Source: Alphaproteobacteria bacterium
Lineage (GTDB): Bacteria; Pseudomonadota; Alphaproteobacteria; UBA828
Length of the DNA: 19,379 bases
Assembly (NCBI GenBank): GCA_022826345.1
Contig: JAJDVB010000049.1
Span: 1-19,379 of the forward strand
Reading direction: 5' to 3'
The translations under genes were made by a program, and so were the position numbers. Shown one piece after another: positions 6,727 to 14,723 of this stretch. The stretch's first letter is position 1; each line of letters opens with the position of its first letter. The notes under the pieces are model-generated. The model saw only the letters and a list, made by a program, of their open reading frames with translations, searched no databases and was not told the origin of the DNA.

Positions 6727-8205
6727 TCAACGCTCATCGTTCGGAACGCCCGATGTCGCATGCTGCACCGCCCAGTCGATACTCTCGACATGGACCGCAG
6801 GCTGTCCCCTGAAGTTTCCTGCCGCCAGGTCTTCGTCCGCGAGTGCGTCGATGGCGAAGCCGAGACCGTGGCAATGGAGGCAGACGGGCCGGATCATCTT
6901 CTCGTTCGGCCGCAGGCCGTCGTTCTGATGATGGCTGGTGAAGATCGTTCCTCGGCGTTCCACCTTGAACATGTGGCAGGTGGCGCAGCTCACCCCTGAG
7001 CCGGGCTCTGCGTCGCCGGCCAGCTCCGCCTGCCAAAGCGCATGATGAGGGCTGCCGACATAGGCCTGAGTATGGGGGTCGGCGTGGCAGGACATGCAGG
7101 CCTCCACCGCGGCGTGCTCGACGTCGACCGCATGGGGTTGGTGGCAGGTCCCGCAATCGAGGGACTCGTGGGCGGCATCGGCGCGCATCGGAATGCGTGC
7201 CTCCTTCACGGTCATGAGCACGGGATAAGGCGCGTCGGAAAGCCACTCCGTGACACCCTCGGGCAGCACGGCGTCAAGGACGGTGGCCGACGCATCCCGC
7301 GGCCGCGCGATTTCAGGGTGCTGGCGCATGCCGTGCCGACCGAGTGCGAAGGTCTTCGCTTCCTGCTTGTGGCAGTCCCTGCAGGCCGTGAGCGGCGCGG
7401 CGTCGGTCCAACCGGCTTCGATCTCGGGAAGCGAAGCTTCTGATGCCACTTCCGGCGCGTGGCAGCCGGCGCAGTTCACGCCCGCATCCGCATGGCCCGA
7501 GCCGGCCCAGTGATCGAGGGCCGTCTCGTCTGCGAGCGCCGCTGCCGGCGCGAGAGCGTCGTCCCGCCCAAGCGCCTTCTCCCGTGGCGGTTTCCAGGTG
7601 CGGTGGAGAGCCGCAAGCGCGTGCACGGGTGCCGAAGCCAGCCAGGGCTGCTCCGCGTGCTTCACCAGGAAGTCCGCATAGAGCGCGCGGTTGTCGTGAT
7701 AGTTGTGGCAGCCCGACGAGGCACAGGTGTCGAAGGTCAAGCCGGCATGGGTCGGACGGTCCGTTCGCACGTCCTGCTCGCCCTCGCCGTGGCACGCCTC
7801 ACAGAAGTCCATCGCGACAGTAACCGATCCTTTCCGGGTGATCTCGGGGCGATGCTCGACATGGCAGGTCGTGCAAGACCGGCCATCGAGCGGCTCCCAG
7901 TAGACTGACATCCTGGGATTGCGGAATTTCTTGCGCGGGTGACTGTCGTTGGCGTCCTTCAGCTCGTCCTCGTGACAGTTCCGGCAGGCCTTGTTCAGCC
8001 CCTTCAACGCCGCCTTCCTGCTGGCGAAGACTGCTGCGGTGTGGCAGCTCTCGCATGCCAGCTCGAACTGATGGTGGGCATCGGTGGTTGCGCCGATCAG
8101 GAAGACTTCGCGATCGCCGCCCACCGTCATCCACACCGTGACCGTGCCGATGGCCGCCAGGGTCGCCAGCACCCAGCAGACGTGAAGGATCGACTTGCGC
8201 GCCAT
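6727..8205 (-). CDS. Membrane-anchored multihaem c-type cytochrome (ten CxxCH plus one CX4CH)
   Basis: The 492-residue protein starts with an uncleaved-looking membrane anchor (residues about 7-29). The haem sites begin at Cys51, 74, 111, 135, 245, 275, 351, 370, 407 and 442 (all CxxCH), with a CX4CH (CASSGCH) at 161-167, for up to eleven haems. Many extra His residues (HHQFEL, EHRP, HPEIA, QPHAV, HHQNDG) can serve as distal ligands. The sites form an N-terminal group (51-167), a middle pair (245-279) and a C-terminal group (351-446), separated by haem-free stretches. It likely works as a periplasmic electron wire. The exact family is not clear to me; it belongs with the cytochrome c3-like multihaem proteins. 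Its ATG lies 12 bases after the stop of the GPP34-cytochrome b gene, with GAGG as ribosome-binding site. Confidence 0.9.
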   Translation of the reverse strand: MARKSILHVCWVLATLAAIGTVTVWMTVGGDREVFLIGATTDAHHQFELACESCHTAAVFASRKAALKGLNKACRNCHEDELKDANDSHPRKKFRNPRMSVYWEPLDGRSCTTCHVEHRPEITRKGSVTVAMDFCEACHGEGEQDVRTDRPTHAGLTFDTCASSGCHNYHDNRALYADFLVKHAEQPWLASAPVHALAALHRTWKPPREKALGRDDALAPAAALADETALDHWAGSGHADAGVNCAGCHAPEVASEASLPEIEAGWTDAAPLTACRDCHKQEAKTFALGRHGMRQHPEIARPRDASATVLDAVLPEGVTEWLSDAPYPVLMTVKEARIPMRADAAHESLDCGTCHQPHAVDVEHAAVEACMSCHADPHTQAYVGSPHHALWQAELAGDAEPGSGVSCATCHMFKVERRGTIFTSHHQNDGLRPNEKMIRPVCLHCHGLGFAIDALADEDLAAGNFRGQPAVHVESIDWAVQHATSGVPNDER

Positions 8206-8217
8206 GCGCGGGCCTCA

Positions 8218-9393
8218 TCAGTAAAGGTAGACGGCGATGATGTGGATGATCAGGAGTGCAGGCAGGGGAACGAGCGCAACGATGTGCACCCGCATCGGAA
8301 TGATGCGCTGCTTGGGCTTGATCCCCCATTTCCTGAGTTGACCCGCTGCGTTGGTGCAGACCCCGGCCAGGCCGCCGAGGACCAGCACAGCCAGGAAGCA
8401 GCCCATCAGCGCCGCGTTGAGACTGGTGCCCAAGCGAAAGCCGGTATGCGCGAAGAGCGCGAGCACGCAGGCGATGCCGAACCCGACATGGGCGAGCCGC
8501 CACCAGTTGAGGCCGCCCAGGCGGGCGATCGCTCGCAGCTTCAGGAGCAGGACCGCGAGGACGCCTGCGCCGCTCAATCCGAGAAGCGCGAAGCCGCTCC
8601 ACAGTTGCCAGCCGCCGTCGAACCAGAGGCGCTCGAAATACAGGGCACTGAACCGATCCGCCACCGGGAACCTCGGAGCTACAAGCGTCGCGAACGCGGC
8701 CACACCGGCGGCAATTGAGAGGATCAGCAAGAGCTTCTTGAACTGCGCCGCCCTGGCCCGCACCGCTTGAATGATCGAGCGCTCGATCTCGGCGATGGCG
8801 CCTGCGACCTCCCTGCCGATCAGGTCCATCTTGCGCAAGAGAGCGATCCGGGGACGAAAATCCTCTATCTCCTGTCTCGGGAAGATGTCGGGGAGGATTT
8901 CGCAGGCGTCCAACAGGGAGATCAGGGCGACATCGCGAGGGTCGGGAATCTCGTCGGAGGTCAACACGTCGGCGACATGCCGGCGGAGCTCTTTTGCCGT
9001 CTTGCCGTCGCTGCTCGGATAGCGCCGGGACCGTATCCACGGGAGTCTGCTCTCCTGCACCGTCAGGATTCCGCTCTCGACGAGGCCCGCCAGGGTCTGT
9101 TCGTGAATGGAGGGCGCCTCCTCGACGGATAGCGTGCCGATCCACATTTTGGCGTCGCAGACCTCGGTACGGGCCGCGATCCTCTCTAATATGCGGTCGA
9201 GCGTGGGCTTGCCGGTCGGCGTGGGGTCGTTGACGAAGAGCGCCTCGAGGTCGGTATCGATCCGATAAGCGAACGCCAGGTCCATCAGCACGGCGCCGAC
9301 GAGTGCACACGCCACGATATCCTGCCGGATCGGTAGCGGCGCACCGTCCTCGTCGTTCAGCAGCAGGACGAGCTCTTCGGTGAAGGTCAGCAT
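8218..9393 (-). CDS. GPP34 (GOLPH3-like) domain fused to a di-haem cytochrome b-like membrane domain
   Basis: Residues 1 to about 205 match the GPP34 family: MLTFTEELVLLLNDEDG, the LVGAVLMDLAF helix, a lysine-containing PTGKPTLDRILERI stretch and the regular alpha-helical pattern to about LIGREVAGAIAEIE. Five hydrophobic helices follow (roughly 220-240, 262-285, 300-318, 325-347, 368-391). Helix 3 carries His302 and His316, and helix 5 His370 and His384. Both pairs are H-X13-H, the spacing that lets two helices clamp two stacked b haems, as in quinol-oxidising cytochromes b. GPP34 domains bind lipid headgroups in eukaryotes (GOLPH3 with PI4P); bacterial roles are largely unknown. As first gene of the operon, it could pass electrons from quinol to the downstream multihaem cytochrome. 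The haem assignment is my inference from motif spacing. No strong ribosome-binding site is visible. Confidence 0.85.
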   Translation of the reverse strand: MLTFTEELVLLLNDEDGAPLPIRQDIVACALVGAVLMDLAFAYRIDTDLEALFVNDPTPTGKPTLDRILERIAARTEVCDAKMWIGTLSVEEAPSIHEQTLAGLVESGILTVQESRLPWIRSRRYPSSDGKTAKELRRHVADVLTSDEIPDPRDVALISLLDACEILPDIFPRQEIEDFRPRIALLRKMDLIGREVAGAIAEIERSIIQAVRARAAQFKKLLLILSIAAGVAAFATLVAPRFPVADRFSALYFERLWFDGGWQLWSGFALLGLSGAGVLAVLLLKLRAIARLGGLNWWRLAHVGFGIACVLALFAHTGFRLGTSLNAALMGCFLAVLVLGGLAGVCTNAAGQLRKWGIKPKQRIIPMRVHIVALVPLPALLIIHIIAVYLY

Positions 9394-9643
9394 GATGCGG
9401 TCCGGTCGGTGCCACGTCGATGGATACTACAATCGCTGATCCCGGCATTGCGGAAGCGGTTTCGTCAATCACCTCCAGGGACATCGCCTGTGTTCGGACC
9501 TCGGCCGGTCTCAGGTCGCCTCGATGATCGCGTTCACCGATTGGGTCGTGTAGCGGAATCGCAGTCCGACCTCTGCGCGCACGACATCCCAAGTTTCGGC
9601 TCGCTTCACCGTCGCCATGGCGAAGCATGCTTTCAGCCTGACG
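9394..9643. other. Intergenic region upstream of the redox operon
   Basis: No recognised gene. A short minus-strand frame to a stop at 9511 ends MATVKRAETWDVVRAEVGLR plus 16 further residues; it is not recognisable and may be a gene remnant. The redox operon promoter should lie here, but no good paired -35/-10 was found: TTGACG and TAGTAT occur on the minus strand at the wrong distance. Confidence 0.35.
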
Positions 9644-9910
9644 TCAGGGTAGCCCGGCGGGACAGTGTGAAAAAGCGCGCTGCCGTTCCCTCGGCACGAA
9701 CAATGGGCATCCCGGTTTGGCCGGGCCCCACCGCTGATTGCCGCGCGTAAGGCGCGAGCCTCTTGCACCACGACCCGGGACGCAATCGCGCCGCCCGTGG
9801 CTCGACGTCACCGTCAGTCGTCTATGGGATTTAGGTTCATCGCACTCCGGCAGGGTGACGACGCACTGACGCTGTTTCGCTTGTGCGATGAGGCGGTCCG
9901 CGATGTCCAC
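9644..9910 (-). pseudogene. Truncated 5' end of a phosphate acetyltransferase (pta-like) gene
   Basis: A GTG at 9910 overlaps the xsc stop by one base (TAGTG) and opens MDIADRLIAQAKQRQ, then CVVTLPECDEPKSHRRL. This resembles the N-terminus of phosphotransacetylase (D-R-A-x-VLPEG-DPR). Beyond about residue 34 (near 9805) the resemblance stops and the frame runs through Arg/Gly-rich, non-coding-looking sequence to a stop at 9644. Pta normally converts the acetyl phosphate made by Xsc into acetyl-CoA and is often encoded directly after xsc, so position and sequence agree. The family is usually more than 300 residues, so only a stub remains. The identification rests on a short segment. Confidence 0.5.
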
Positions 9911-11676
9911 TATTGGGGATGCATGTCGGCGCCGTCGATGCCGGCGACGATGTTGGGCTTCTTCATCGCGTCGCGGCGGAAGGGCTCGCCCAGCTCCTGG
10001 TTCAGGATCACCTCGATGAAGGTGGTGACCCCGTCCGCCTGTGCCTCGCACGACTCCCGCAGCGCCGCCGTCAGCTCGTCCATGGTGCTCACCGCGACGC
10101 CCTTCAGCCCGCACGCGTCCGCGACCCTGGCGTAGCTCAGGTCGGGGTTCAGCTCGGTCCCGACAAAGTTGTTGTCGTACCAGAGGATCGAGTTGCGTTT
10201 TTCGGCGCCCCACTGGTAGTTGCGGAAGACCACCATGGTGATCGCGGGCCAGCCCTCGCGCCCGACGGAGACCATCTCGTTCATGGAGATGCCGAAGGCG
10301 CCGTCGCCCGCGAAACCGACGACAGGCACGTCCGCACACCCGATCTTGGCGCCCAAGATGGCGGGGAAGCCGTAGCCGCACGGGCCGAACAGCCCCGGCG
10401 CCAGGTATTTCCTGCCCTCCTCGAAGGTGGGATAGGCGTTGCCGATGGCGCAGTTGTTGCCGATGTCGGACGAGATGATGGCGTCCGGCGGCAGGCCGTC
10501 CTGGATCGCGCGCCACGCCATCCGCGCCGACATCCGCTCCGGCTCGCGCGTGCGCGCGTCCACGTTCCACGTGGTGCCGGGGTCGTCGTCCTCGTGATCC
10601 ATGCTGGCGAGGGTCTGCAGCCACGCCGAGCGGGTTTGGTGGATCGCCGCCCGGCGCTCCTCGCGGCCCGCGTCGCCGGCCGTGGCCGAGAGCTGCTCGC
10701 GGAGCTGCCGCGCCACCTTCTTCGCATCGCCGCAGATGCCGACCGTGACCTTCTTGGTGAGCCCGATGCGGTCCGGGTTCAGCTCCACCTGGATGATCGC
10801 CGCGTTCTTCGGCCAGTAGTCGATGCCGTAACCCGGCAGCGTCGAGAACGGGTTGAGCCGGGTGCCCAATGCCAGCACCACGTCGGCCTGCGCGATCAGC
10901 TCCATCGCGGCCTTCGAGCCGTTGTAGCCGAGCGGGCCCACGGCGAGCGGGTGCGAGCCGGGGAAGCTGTCGTTGTGCTGGTAGCCGGAGCAGACCGGCG
11001 CGTCGAGGCGCTCGGCCAGCGCCTGGCACTCGCCGATGGCGCCGCCGATCACCACGCCGCCGCCGGACAGGATCACCGGGAAGCGCGCCTCGGAGAGAAG
11101 CCGCGCGGCTTCGGCGACCGAATCCTCGCCGCCCGCCGCGCGCTCCAGGTGCACGACCGGCGGCAGCTCGATATCGACCTCCTGGGTCCAGAGATCGCGC
11201 GGCACGTTGATCTGCGCCGGCGCCGACTGGCGCACCGCGTTCTCGATCACCCGGTTCAGCACCTCGGCCATGCGCGACGCGTCGCGCACCTCCTCCTGGT
11301 AGCAGACCATCTCCTCGAACAGCGCCATCTGCGGCACTTCCTGAAAGCCGCCCTGGCCGATGGTCTTGTTGGCCGCCTGCGGCGTCACCAGCAGCAGCGG
11401 CGTGTGGTTCCAGTACGCGGTCTTCACCGGGGTGACCAGGTTGGTGATGCCGGGGCCGTTCTGGCCGATGCACATGGCGATCTTGCCGGTAGCGCGGGTG
11501 TAGCCGTCGCACATGAAGCCCGCGTTGCTCTCGTGGGCCACGTCCCAGAAGGTGATCCCGGCCTTGGGGAAGAGGTCGGAGATCGGCATGAAGGCCGAGC
11601 CGATGATGCCGAACACGTGCTCGATCCCGTGCCGCTGCAGCACCTTCACGAAGGCCTCTTCGGTCGTCATTCTCAT
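9910..11676 (-). CDS. xsc: Sulfoacetaldehyde acetyltransferase (EC 2.3.3.15)
   Basis: This 588-residue thiamine-diphosphate enzyme converts sulfoacetaldehyde and phosphate to acetyl phosphate and sulfite in the cytoplasm, the desulfonating step of taurine, isethionate and related C2-sulfonate breakdown. The start MRMTTEEAFVKVLQRHGIEH and the FGIIGSAFMPISDLFPKAG block are characteristic of Xsc. Glu49 in AHESNAG is the cofactor-activating glutamate, QNGPGITNLVTPVK is well conserved, and GDGAFGISMNEM (457-468) binds ThDP-Mg. Length equals the family norm. ATG 11676 is preceded by GGGAGGG. It lies 183 bases after the ABC permease gene on the same strand and is followed directly by a pta remnant. 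The nearby transporter and amidinohydrolase-fold enzyme suggest that the sulfonate used is a taurine derivative. Confidence 0.95.
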   Translation of the reverse strand: MRMTTEEAFVKVLQRHGIEHVFGIIGSAFMPISDLFPKAGITFWDVAHESNAGFMCDGYTRATGKIAMCIGQNGPGITNLVTPVKTAYWNHTPLLLVTPQAANKTIGQGGFQEVPQMALFEEMVCYQEEVRDASRMAEVLNRVIENAVRQSAPAQINVPRDLWTQEVDIELPPVVHLERAAGGEDSVAEAARLLSEARFPVILSGGGVVIGGAIGECQALAERLDAPVCSGYQHNDSFPGSHPLAVGPLGYNGSKAAMELIAQADVVLALGTRLNPFSTLPGYGIDYWPKNAAIIQVELNPDRIGLTKKVTVGICGDAKKVARQLREQLSATAGDAGREERRAAIHQTRSAWLQTLASMDHEDDDPGTTWNVDARTREPERMSARMAWRAIQDGLPPDAIISSDIGNNCAIGNAYPTFEEGRKYLAPGLFGPCGYGFPAILGAKIGCADVPVVGFAGDGAFGISMNEMVSVGREGWPAITMVVFRNYQWGAEKRNSILWYDNNFVGTELNPDLSYARVADACGLKGVAVSTMDELTAALRESCEAQADGVTTFIEVILNQELGEPFRRDAMKKPNIVAGIDGADMHPQ

Positions 11677-11791
11677 GGCGATACCCTCCCGTTCCTGTTC
11701 GTTCCGTTCCCGCGCCGAAGCGGAGATGTGTTCGCCGGCGACCTCACGTGCCTCTTGCCGTGGATCATCCGAACCCTCTCGATGTGCTCAC

Positions 11792-11799
11792 CAATTGAC
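11792..11799. promoter_or_regulatory. CAATTGAC motif upstream of xsc
   Basis: The 183 bases between the permease and xsc hold CAATTGAC (GTCAATTG on the xsc strand). The same word occurs in the intergenic region before the ABC ATPase at 14529-14536. Shared use as an operator of the sulfonate locus is possible but speculative, as the word is short. No separate xsc promoter with good -35/-10 spacing was found, so read-through from the transporter genes is likely. Confidence 0.2.
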
Positions 11800-11859
11800 A
11801 ATCCCGTATTCGGTCCCCCGTCGCATCCGGGACGGCGTTTGCGGGAGGCACGGGGCGCA

Positions 11860-13416
11860 CTATCCCCGGGGCTCCTGGCGCGAGGCGGAGCGCTTGTAGT
11901 GCCCCTGGATGATGCGGTCGATGACCATCGCGCAGAACAGGATCGCGAGACCGGCGAGCATCCCCTGCCCCTTGGCCGCGTACTGGAGCGCGATAAGCAC
12001 GTCCTGGCCCAGGCCCTTCGCACCGATGAGTGACGCGATCACCACCATCGAGAGACACATCAGGATGGTCTGGTTGATCCCGGTCATGATGGACGGCAGC
12101 GCGAGCGGTATCTCCACGTCCTTCAGCAGCGTCCAGCGATTGCAGCCGAAGGCGATAGCGGCCTCCTTGGTGCTCTCCGGTACGCCGCGGATGCCAAGCG
12201 CCGTCAGCCGTATGACGGGCGGCATCCCGAACACCAATGTCGCCAACACCCCCGGCGGCTTGCCCGTGCCGAAGAAGGCGATGATCGGGATCAGGTAGAC
12301 GAACGCCGGCATCGTCTGCATGAAGTCCAGTACCGGCTGGGCTGCGTTGTAAGCCCTCTGGTTCTTGCCGAACCAGATCCCGAGCGGTATCCCGAACAGC
12401 ACGCACAGAAATGCGGCGGCGCCGAGCAGGGCGACCGTCACCATGCTGGTCTCCCACAGGCCGAACAGCGCCAGGTAGGCGAGCGCGGCGGCGGTGAACA
12501 CCGCGACCCGAGGACCGGCCAGCCGCCACGCGACGACGACGATGACCGTCATGACCACCGGCCACGGCGCGTCGACCAGCACCGTTTCCAGCGCGCCCAC
12601 GACTGCGCTGATCGCCGCGACGACGCCGTCGAAGACGCCAGCCCCTTCGACCGACAGCCAGTCGAAGCCTGCGTCCAGCCAATCGGACATGGGCGCGTAA
12701 TAGGACCCTTTCTCGATGGGAACGCCGGCAACGTAGGGTTCGAGCTCGGGATCGATCTTGCCGACGGTGAACCGGTAGAGGGTGAGCGGCACGATCGCGA
12801 GCCACAGCAGGCCGCCTAGACCGGCCCGTACCCAGCTCACGCCGGCGGCTGTCCTGGAGGGATTCGCTCTCCAGCTCAGATACTGTTTCTCGTAGCGCAG
12901 GTTGGCGTAGAAGCCCTGGATCAGGCGCAAGCCGATCAACAGAGCGATGCCGACGAGAAGAATCGTCGTGGCCCCCTCGGCCGCGAGCGCAGCTTCTTCG
13001 GCGACCTGGACCGCGATCTTATCGAGGTTCTCCGCGCGATTGAGGTACGATTCCGCGTCGGGATCACCGGCGAGCAGGGCTGCATCGTACTTCGCCATGA
13101 ACTCGTCCGACTTGCGGGTGAGTCTCTCCAGCCGGGCGAGCTTGTCGGCTCCAAGGTCGCCCCACCAACCCCTGCCGATCTGCACAAGCGCGAGTACTTC
13201 GAGGATCAGGAACATCCAGAAGTACCCCCACAGACCGCGGGATGCACCCCACAAGGGACCTGCGATAGCGGCCATCGTATTCCATGACCACGGAAATTGT
13301 TCCGCTGCCTGAATCTTCTCGAACTCCCGGCCGTAATATCCATGCCGGGAACGAACGAAACTGCCGATGGAGCCGGAAAGCTTGACTGACTCTTCGGAAT
13401 ACTCGGTCTCTCGCAT
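11860..13416 (-). CDS. Glycine betaine/proline-type ABC transporter permease with long N-terminal extension
   Basis: The 518-residue protein ends in a complete ProW-like permease core (about 243-505). It includes the EAA loop for ATPase contact, GVPESTKEAAIAFG at 411-424 then VEIPLALPSIMTGINQ, and the usual helices before and after it. ProW proteins are commonly 280-355 residues; here about 240 residues precede the core. That extension has a DUF2628-like segment (FPWSWNTMAAIAGPLWGASR at 41-60 with a following helix), an acidic helical loop (about 86-145), and helices near 150-168 and 197-217. ATG 13416 overlaps the ATPase stop by one base (TGATG), so the two are translationally coupled. It forms the membrane channel for the importer whose binding protein is probably at 15903-16877. 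Confidence 0.9.
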   Translation of the reverse strand: MRETEYSEESVKLSGSIGSFVRSRHGYYGREFEKIQAAEQFPWSWNTMAAIAGPLWGASRGLWGYFWMFLILEVLALVQIGRGWWGDLGADKLARLERLTRKSDEFMAKYDAALLAGDPDAESYLNRAENLDKIAVQVAEEAALAAEGATTILLVGIALLIGLRLIQGFYANLRYEKQYLSWRANPSRTAAGVSWVRAGLGGLLWLAIVPLTLYRFTVGKIDPELEPYVAGVPIEKGSYYAPMSDWLDAGFDWLSVEGAGVFDGVVAAISAVVGALETVLVDAPWPVVMTVIVVVAWRLAGPRVAVFTAAALAYLALFGLWETSMVTVALLGAAAFLCVLFGIPLGIWFGKNQRAYNAAQPVLDFMQTMPAFVYLIPIIAFFGTGKPPGVLATLVFGMPPVIRLTALGIRGVPESTKEAAIAFGCNRWTLLKDVEIPLALPSIMTGINQTILMCLSMVVIASLIGAKGLGQDVLIALQYAAKGQGMLAGLAILFCAMVIDRIIQGHYKRSASRQEPRG

Positions 13417-14462
13417 CAGTCGTTACCGCCCTTGATTCCGTTAAGCAGTGTGGTCTTGTCGATGACGCCTACGTCCATGCCATCGTGCGTGATCACGATG
13501 GGCTGATCCGTTGCGATGGATGCGTCGATGAGTTCGCTCAAATCGACGTCGTGGGCGGCCCTCGGCGCACGCTCCAGGTCTTCGCCGGGACGTGGTCTGT
13601 ACTCTGCGATTCGCACCATGATGGTATGGGCGAACACCAGCTTCAGCGTGGAGATGCCTTCAACGAAGTCCCGCACGTAGTCGTCGATCGGGTTGGTGAC
13701 GATGTCTTCCGGCGTGCCGATCTGCACGATCCGGCCGTCGTTCATGATGGCGATACGGCTGCCGATGCGGATCGCCTCGTCCAGATCGTGCGTGATGAAG
13801 ACCGTGGTCTTGTTCAACTCGGCCGACAAAGACATGAACTGCTCCTGAAGCCGACGCCTGATCAGGGGGTCCAGCGCGGAGAACGGCTCGTCCATCAGCA
13901 GGATCTCGGGGTCCGACGCGAGCGCCCGCGCGAGCCCGACACGCTGCTGCATACCCCCCGACAGCTCGCTCGGGAAGCGGTCCTCGTATCCGTCGAGATT
14001 GACGAGGCTGAGGCAGCGCTGGGAGACCTCCCAGCGTTTCGCCTTCGGCAGACCCTGCACCTGCAGCGGAAACGCGACGTTGTCCCGGACCGTGCGGTGC
14101 GGGAACAGCGCCATGTGCTGGAACACCATGCCGATCTGGGCAGCGCGCAGTTTCCTCAACTCGCTCTCGCCGAGCGCCAGCACATCCCGTCCCAAGACCT
14201 CGATACGGCCCGCAGTCGGCTCGATCAGCCGATTGATATGACGCACCATGGTCGACTTTCCTGAGCCGGACAGTCCCATGACGCAGAAAATCTCCCCGCG
14301 CGGGACCTCGAACGAGCAATTCGCGATTCCGACGACGCACCCGAACCGCTCGAGCGCCTGCGTCTTGCTGAGGCCCTCCTGCGTGATGGCCTGCATTGCG
14401 TCTTCGATCCGAGCGCCGAAGATCTTCCACACGCCCTGCAGCCTGATGACCGGTTCACTCAT
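13416..14462 (-). CDS. Glycine betaine/proline-type ABC transporter ATP-binding protein
   Basis: The 348-residue protein has all ABC ATPase motifs: Walker A GLSGSGKST (63-71), Q-loop Gln115, signature LSGGMQQR (167-174), Walker B ILLMDEP (187-193) and switch His225. The N-terminal ~40 residues before the core and the VFQHMALFPHRTVRDNVAFP segment are typical of the ProV/OpuAA subfamily. A C-terminal tail ends with a single CBS-like piece (IVITHDGMDVGVIDKTTLL); ProV normally has two CBS repeats for osmotic gating, so gating may be reduced. ATG 14462 was chosen over an in-frame TTG at 14477 because MSEPVIRLQGVWKIF is the family start. It is the first gene of the minus-strand transporter-xsc cluster. 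Confidence 0.93.
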   Translation of the reverse strand: MSEPVIRLQGVWKIFGARIEDAMQAITQEGLSKTQALERFGCVVGIANCSFEVPRGEIFCVMGLSGSGKSTMVRHINRLIEPTAGRIEVLGRDVLALGESELRKLRAAQIGMVFQHMALFPHRTVRDNVAFPLQVQGLPKAKRWEVSQRCLSLVNLDGYEDRFPSELSGGMQQRVGLARALASDPEILLMDEPFSALDPLIRRRLQEQFMSLSAELNKTTVFITHDLDEAIRIGSRIAIMNDGRIVQIGTPEDIVTNPIDDYVRDFVEGISTLKLVFAHTIMVRIAEYRPRPGEDLERAPRAAHDVDLSELIDASIATDQPIVITHDGMDVGVIDKTTLLNGIKGGND

Positions 14463-14517
14463 TCGGTGTGCCTGCAACGAGGCTGTTGCTCGCTCGCAGC
14501 GACCCCGTGACGGCCCT

Positions 14518-14539
14518 CAGTCAGACGGTCAATTGACTG
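14518..14539. promoter_or_regulatory. Dyad in the divergent intergenic region, candidate operator
   Basis: CAGTCA (14518-14523) and TGACTG (14534-14539) form an inverted repeat with a 10-base spacer that includes the palindrome TCAATTGA. It lies between the ABC ATPase gene and the divergent hydrolase gene, where a regulator such as the LysR protein at 17042 could control both. Regulator identity is inference. Confidence 0.35.
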
Positions 14540-14660
14540 GCGGCACGCTCGGGATTTTCCACGCTCAATCGGGTGGAACGACATATGGACCCACGCACCG
14601 CAAGACGGCGTCATGTTCCTTATAGGCGTGACGGCATCCAAGCTCATCGGCGGTTGCAGC

Positions 14661-14690
14661 TTGATTCCATTGCCCAATTCATGATGTACT
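14661..14690 (+). promoter_or_regulatory. Candidate promoter of the guanidino-hydrolase-fold gene
   Basis: TTGATT (14661-14666) and TGTACT (14685-14690) are separated by 18 bases, each matching four of six consensus positions. The predicted start near 14697 leaves about 27 bases to the ATG, including GGAGAGA. The element GGTCAATCAAGTC (14697-14709) overlaps the predicted start. Confidence 0.35.
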
Positions 14691-14723
14691 CGTGCCGGTC
14701 AATCAAGTCGGAGAGAATGGCTC

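Noticed and set aside
9425..9470. Promoter-like TTGACG and TAGTAT words upstream of the GPP34 gene
   Set aside because: They are too far apart to form one promoter and no partner element fits either.
7799..9628. 609-codon minus-strand frame across the GPP34 gene
   Set aside because: It runs in another frame of the same strand through both recognised genes, is Arg/Pro-rich and shows no domain.
9511..9771. 86-codon minus-strand frame between xsc and the redox operon
   Set aside because: No family, no good ribosome-binding site, overlaps the pta remnant; noted only as a possible fragment.
9913..12033. Very long plus-strand open frame (706 codons) opposite xsc and the permease end
   Set aside because: It is antisense to clearly recognisable xsc, has Arg/Asp/Val/His-rich composition typical of high-GC shadow frames, and matches no family.
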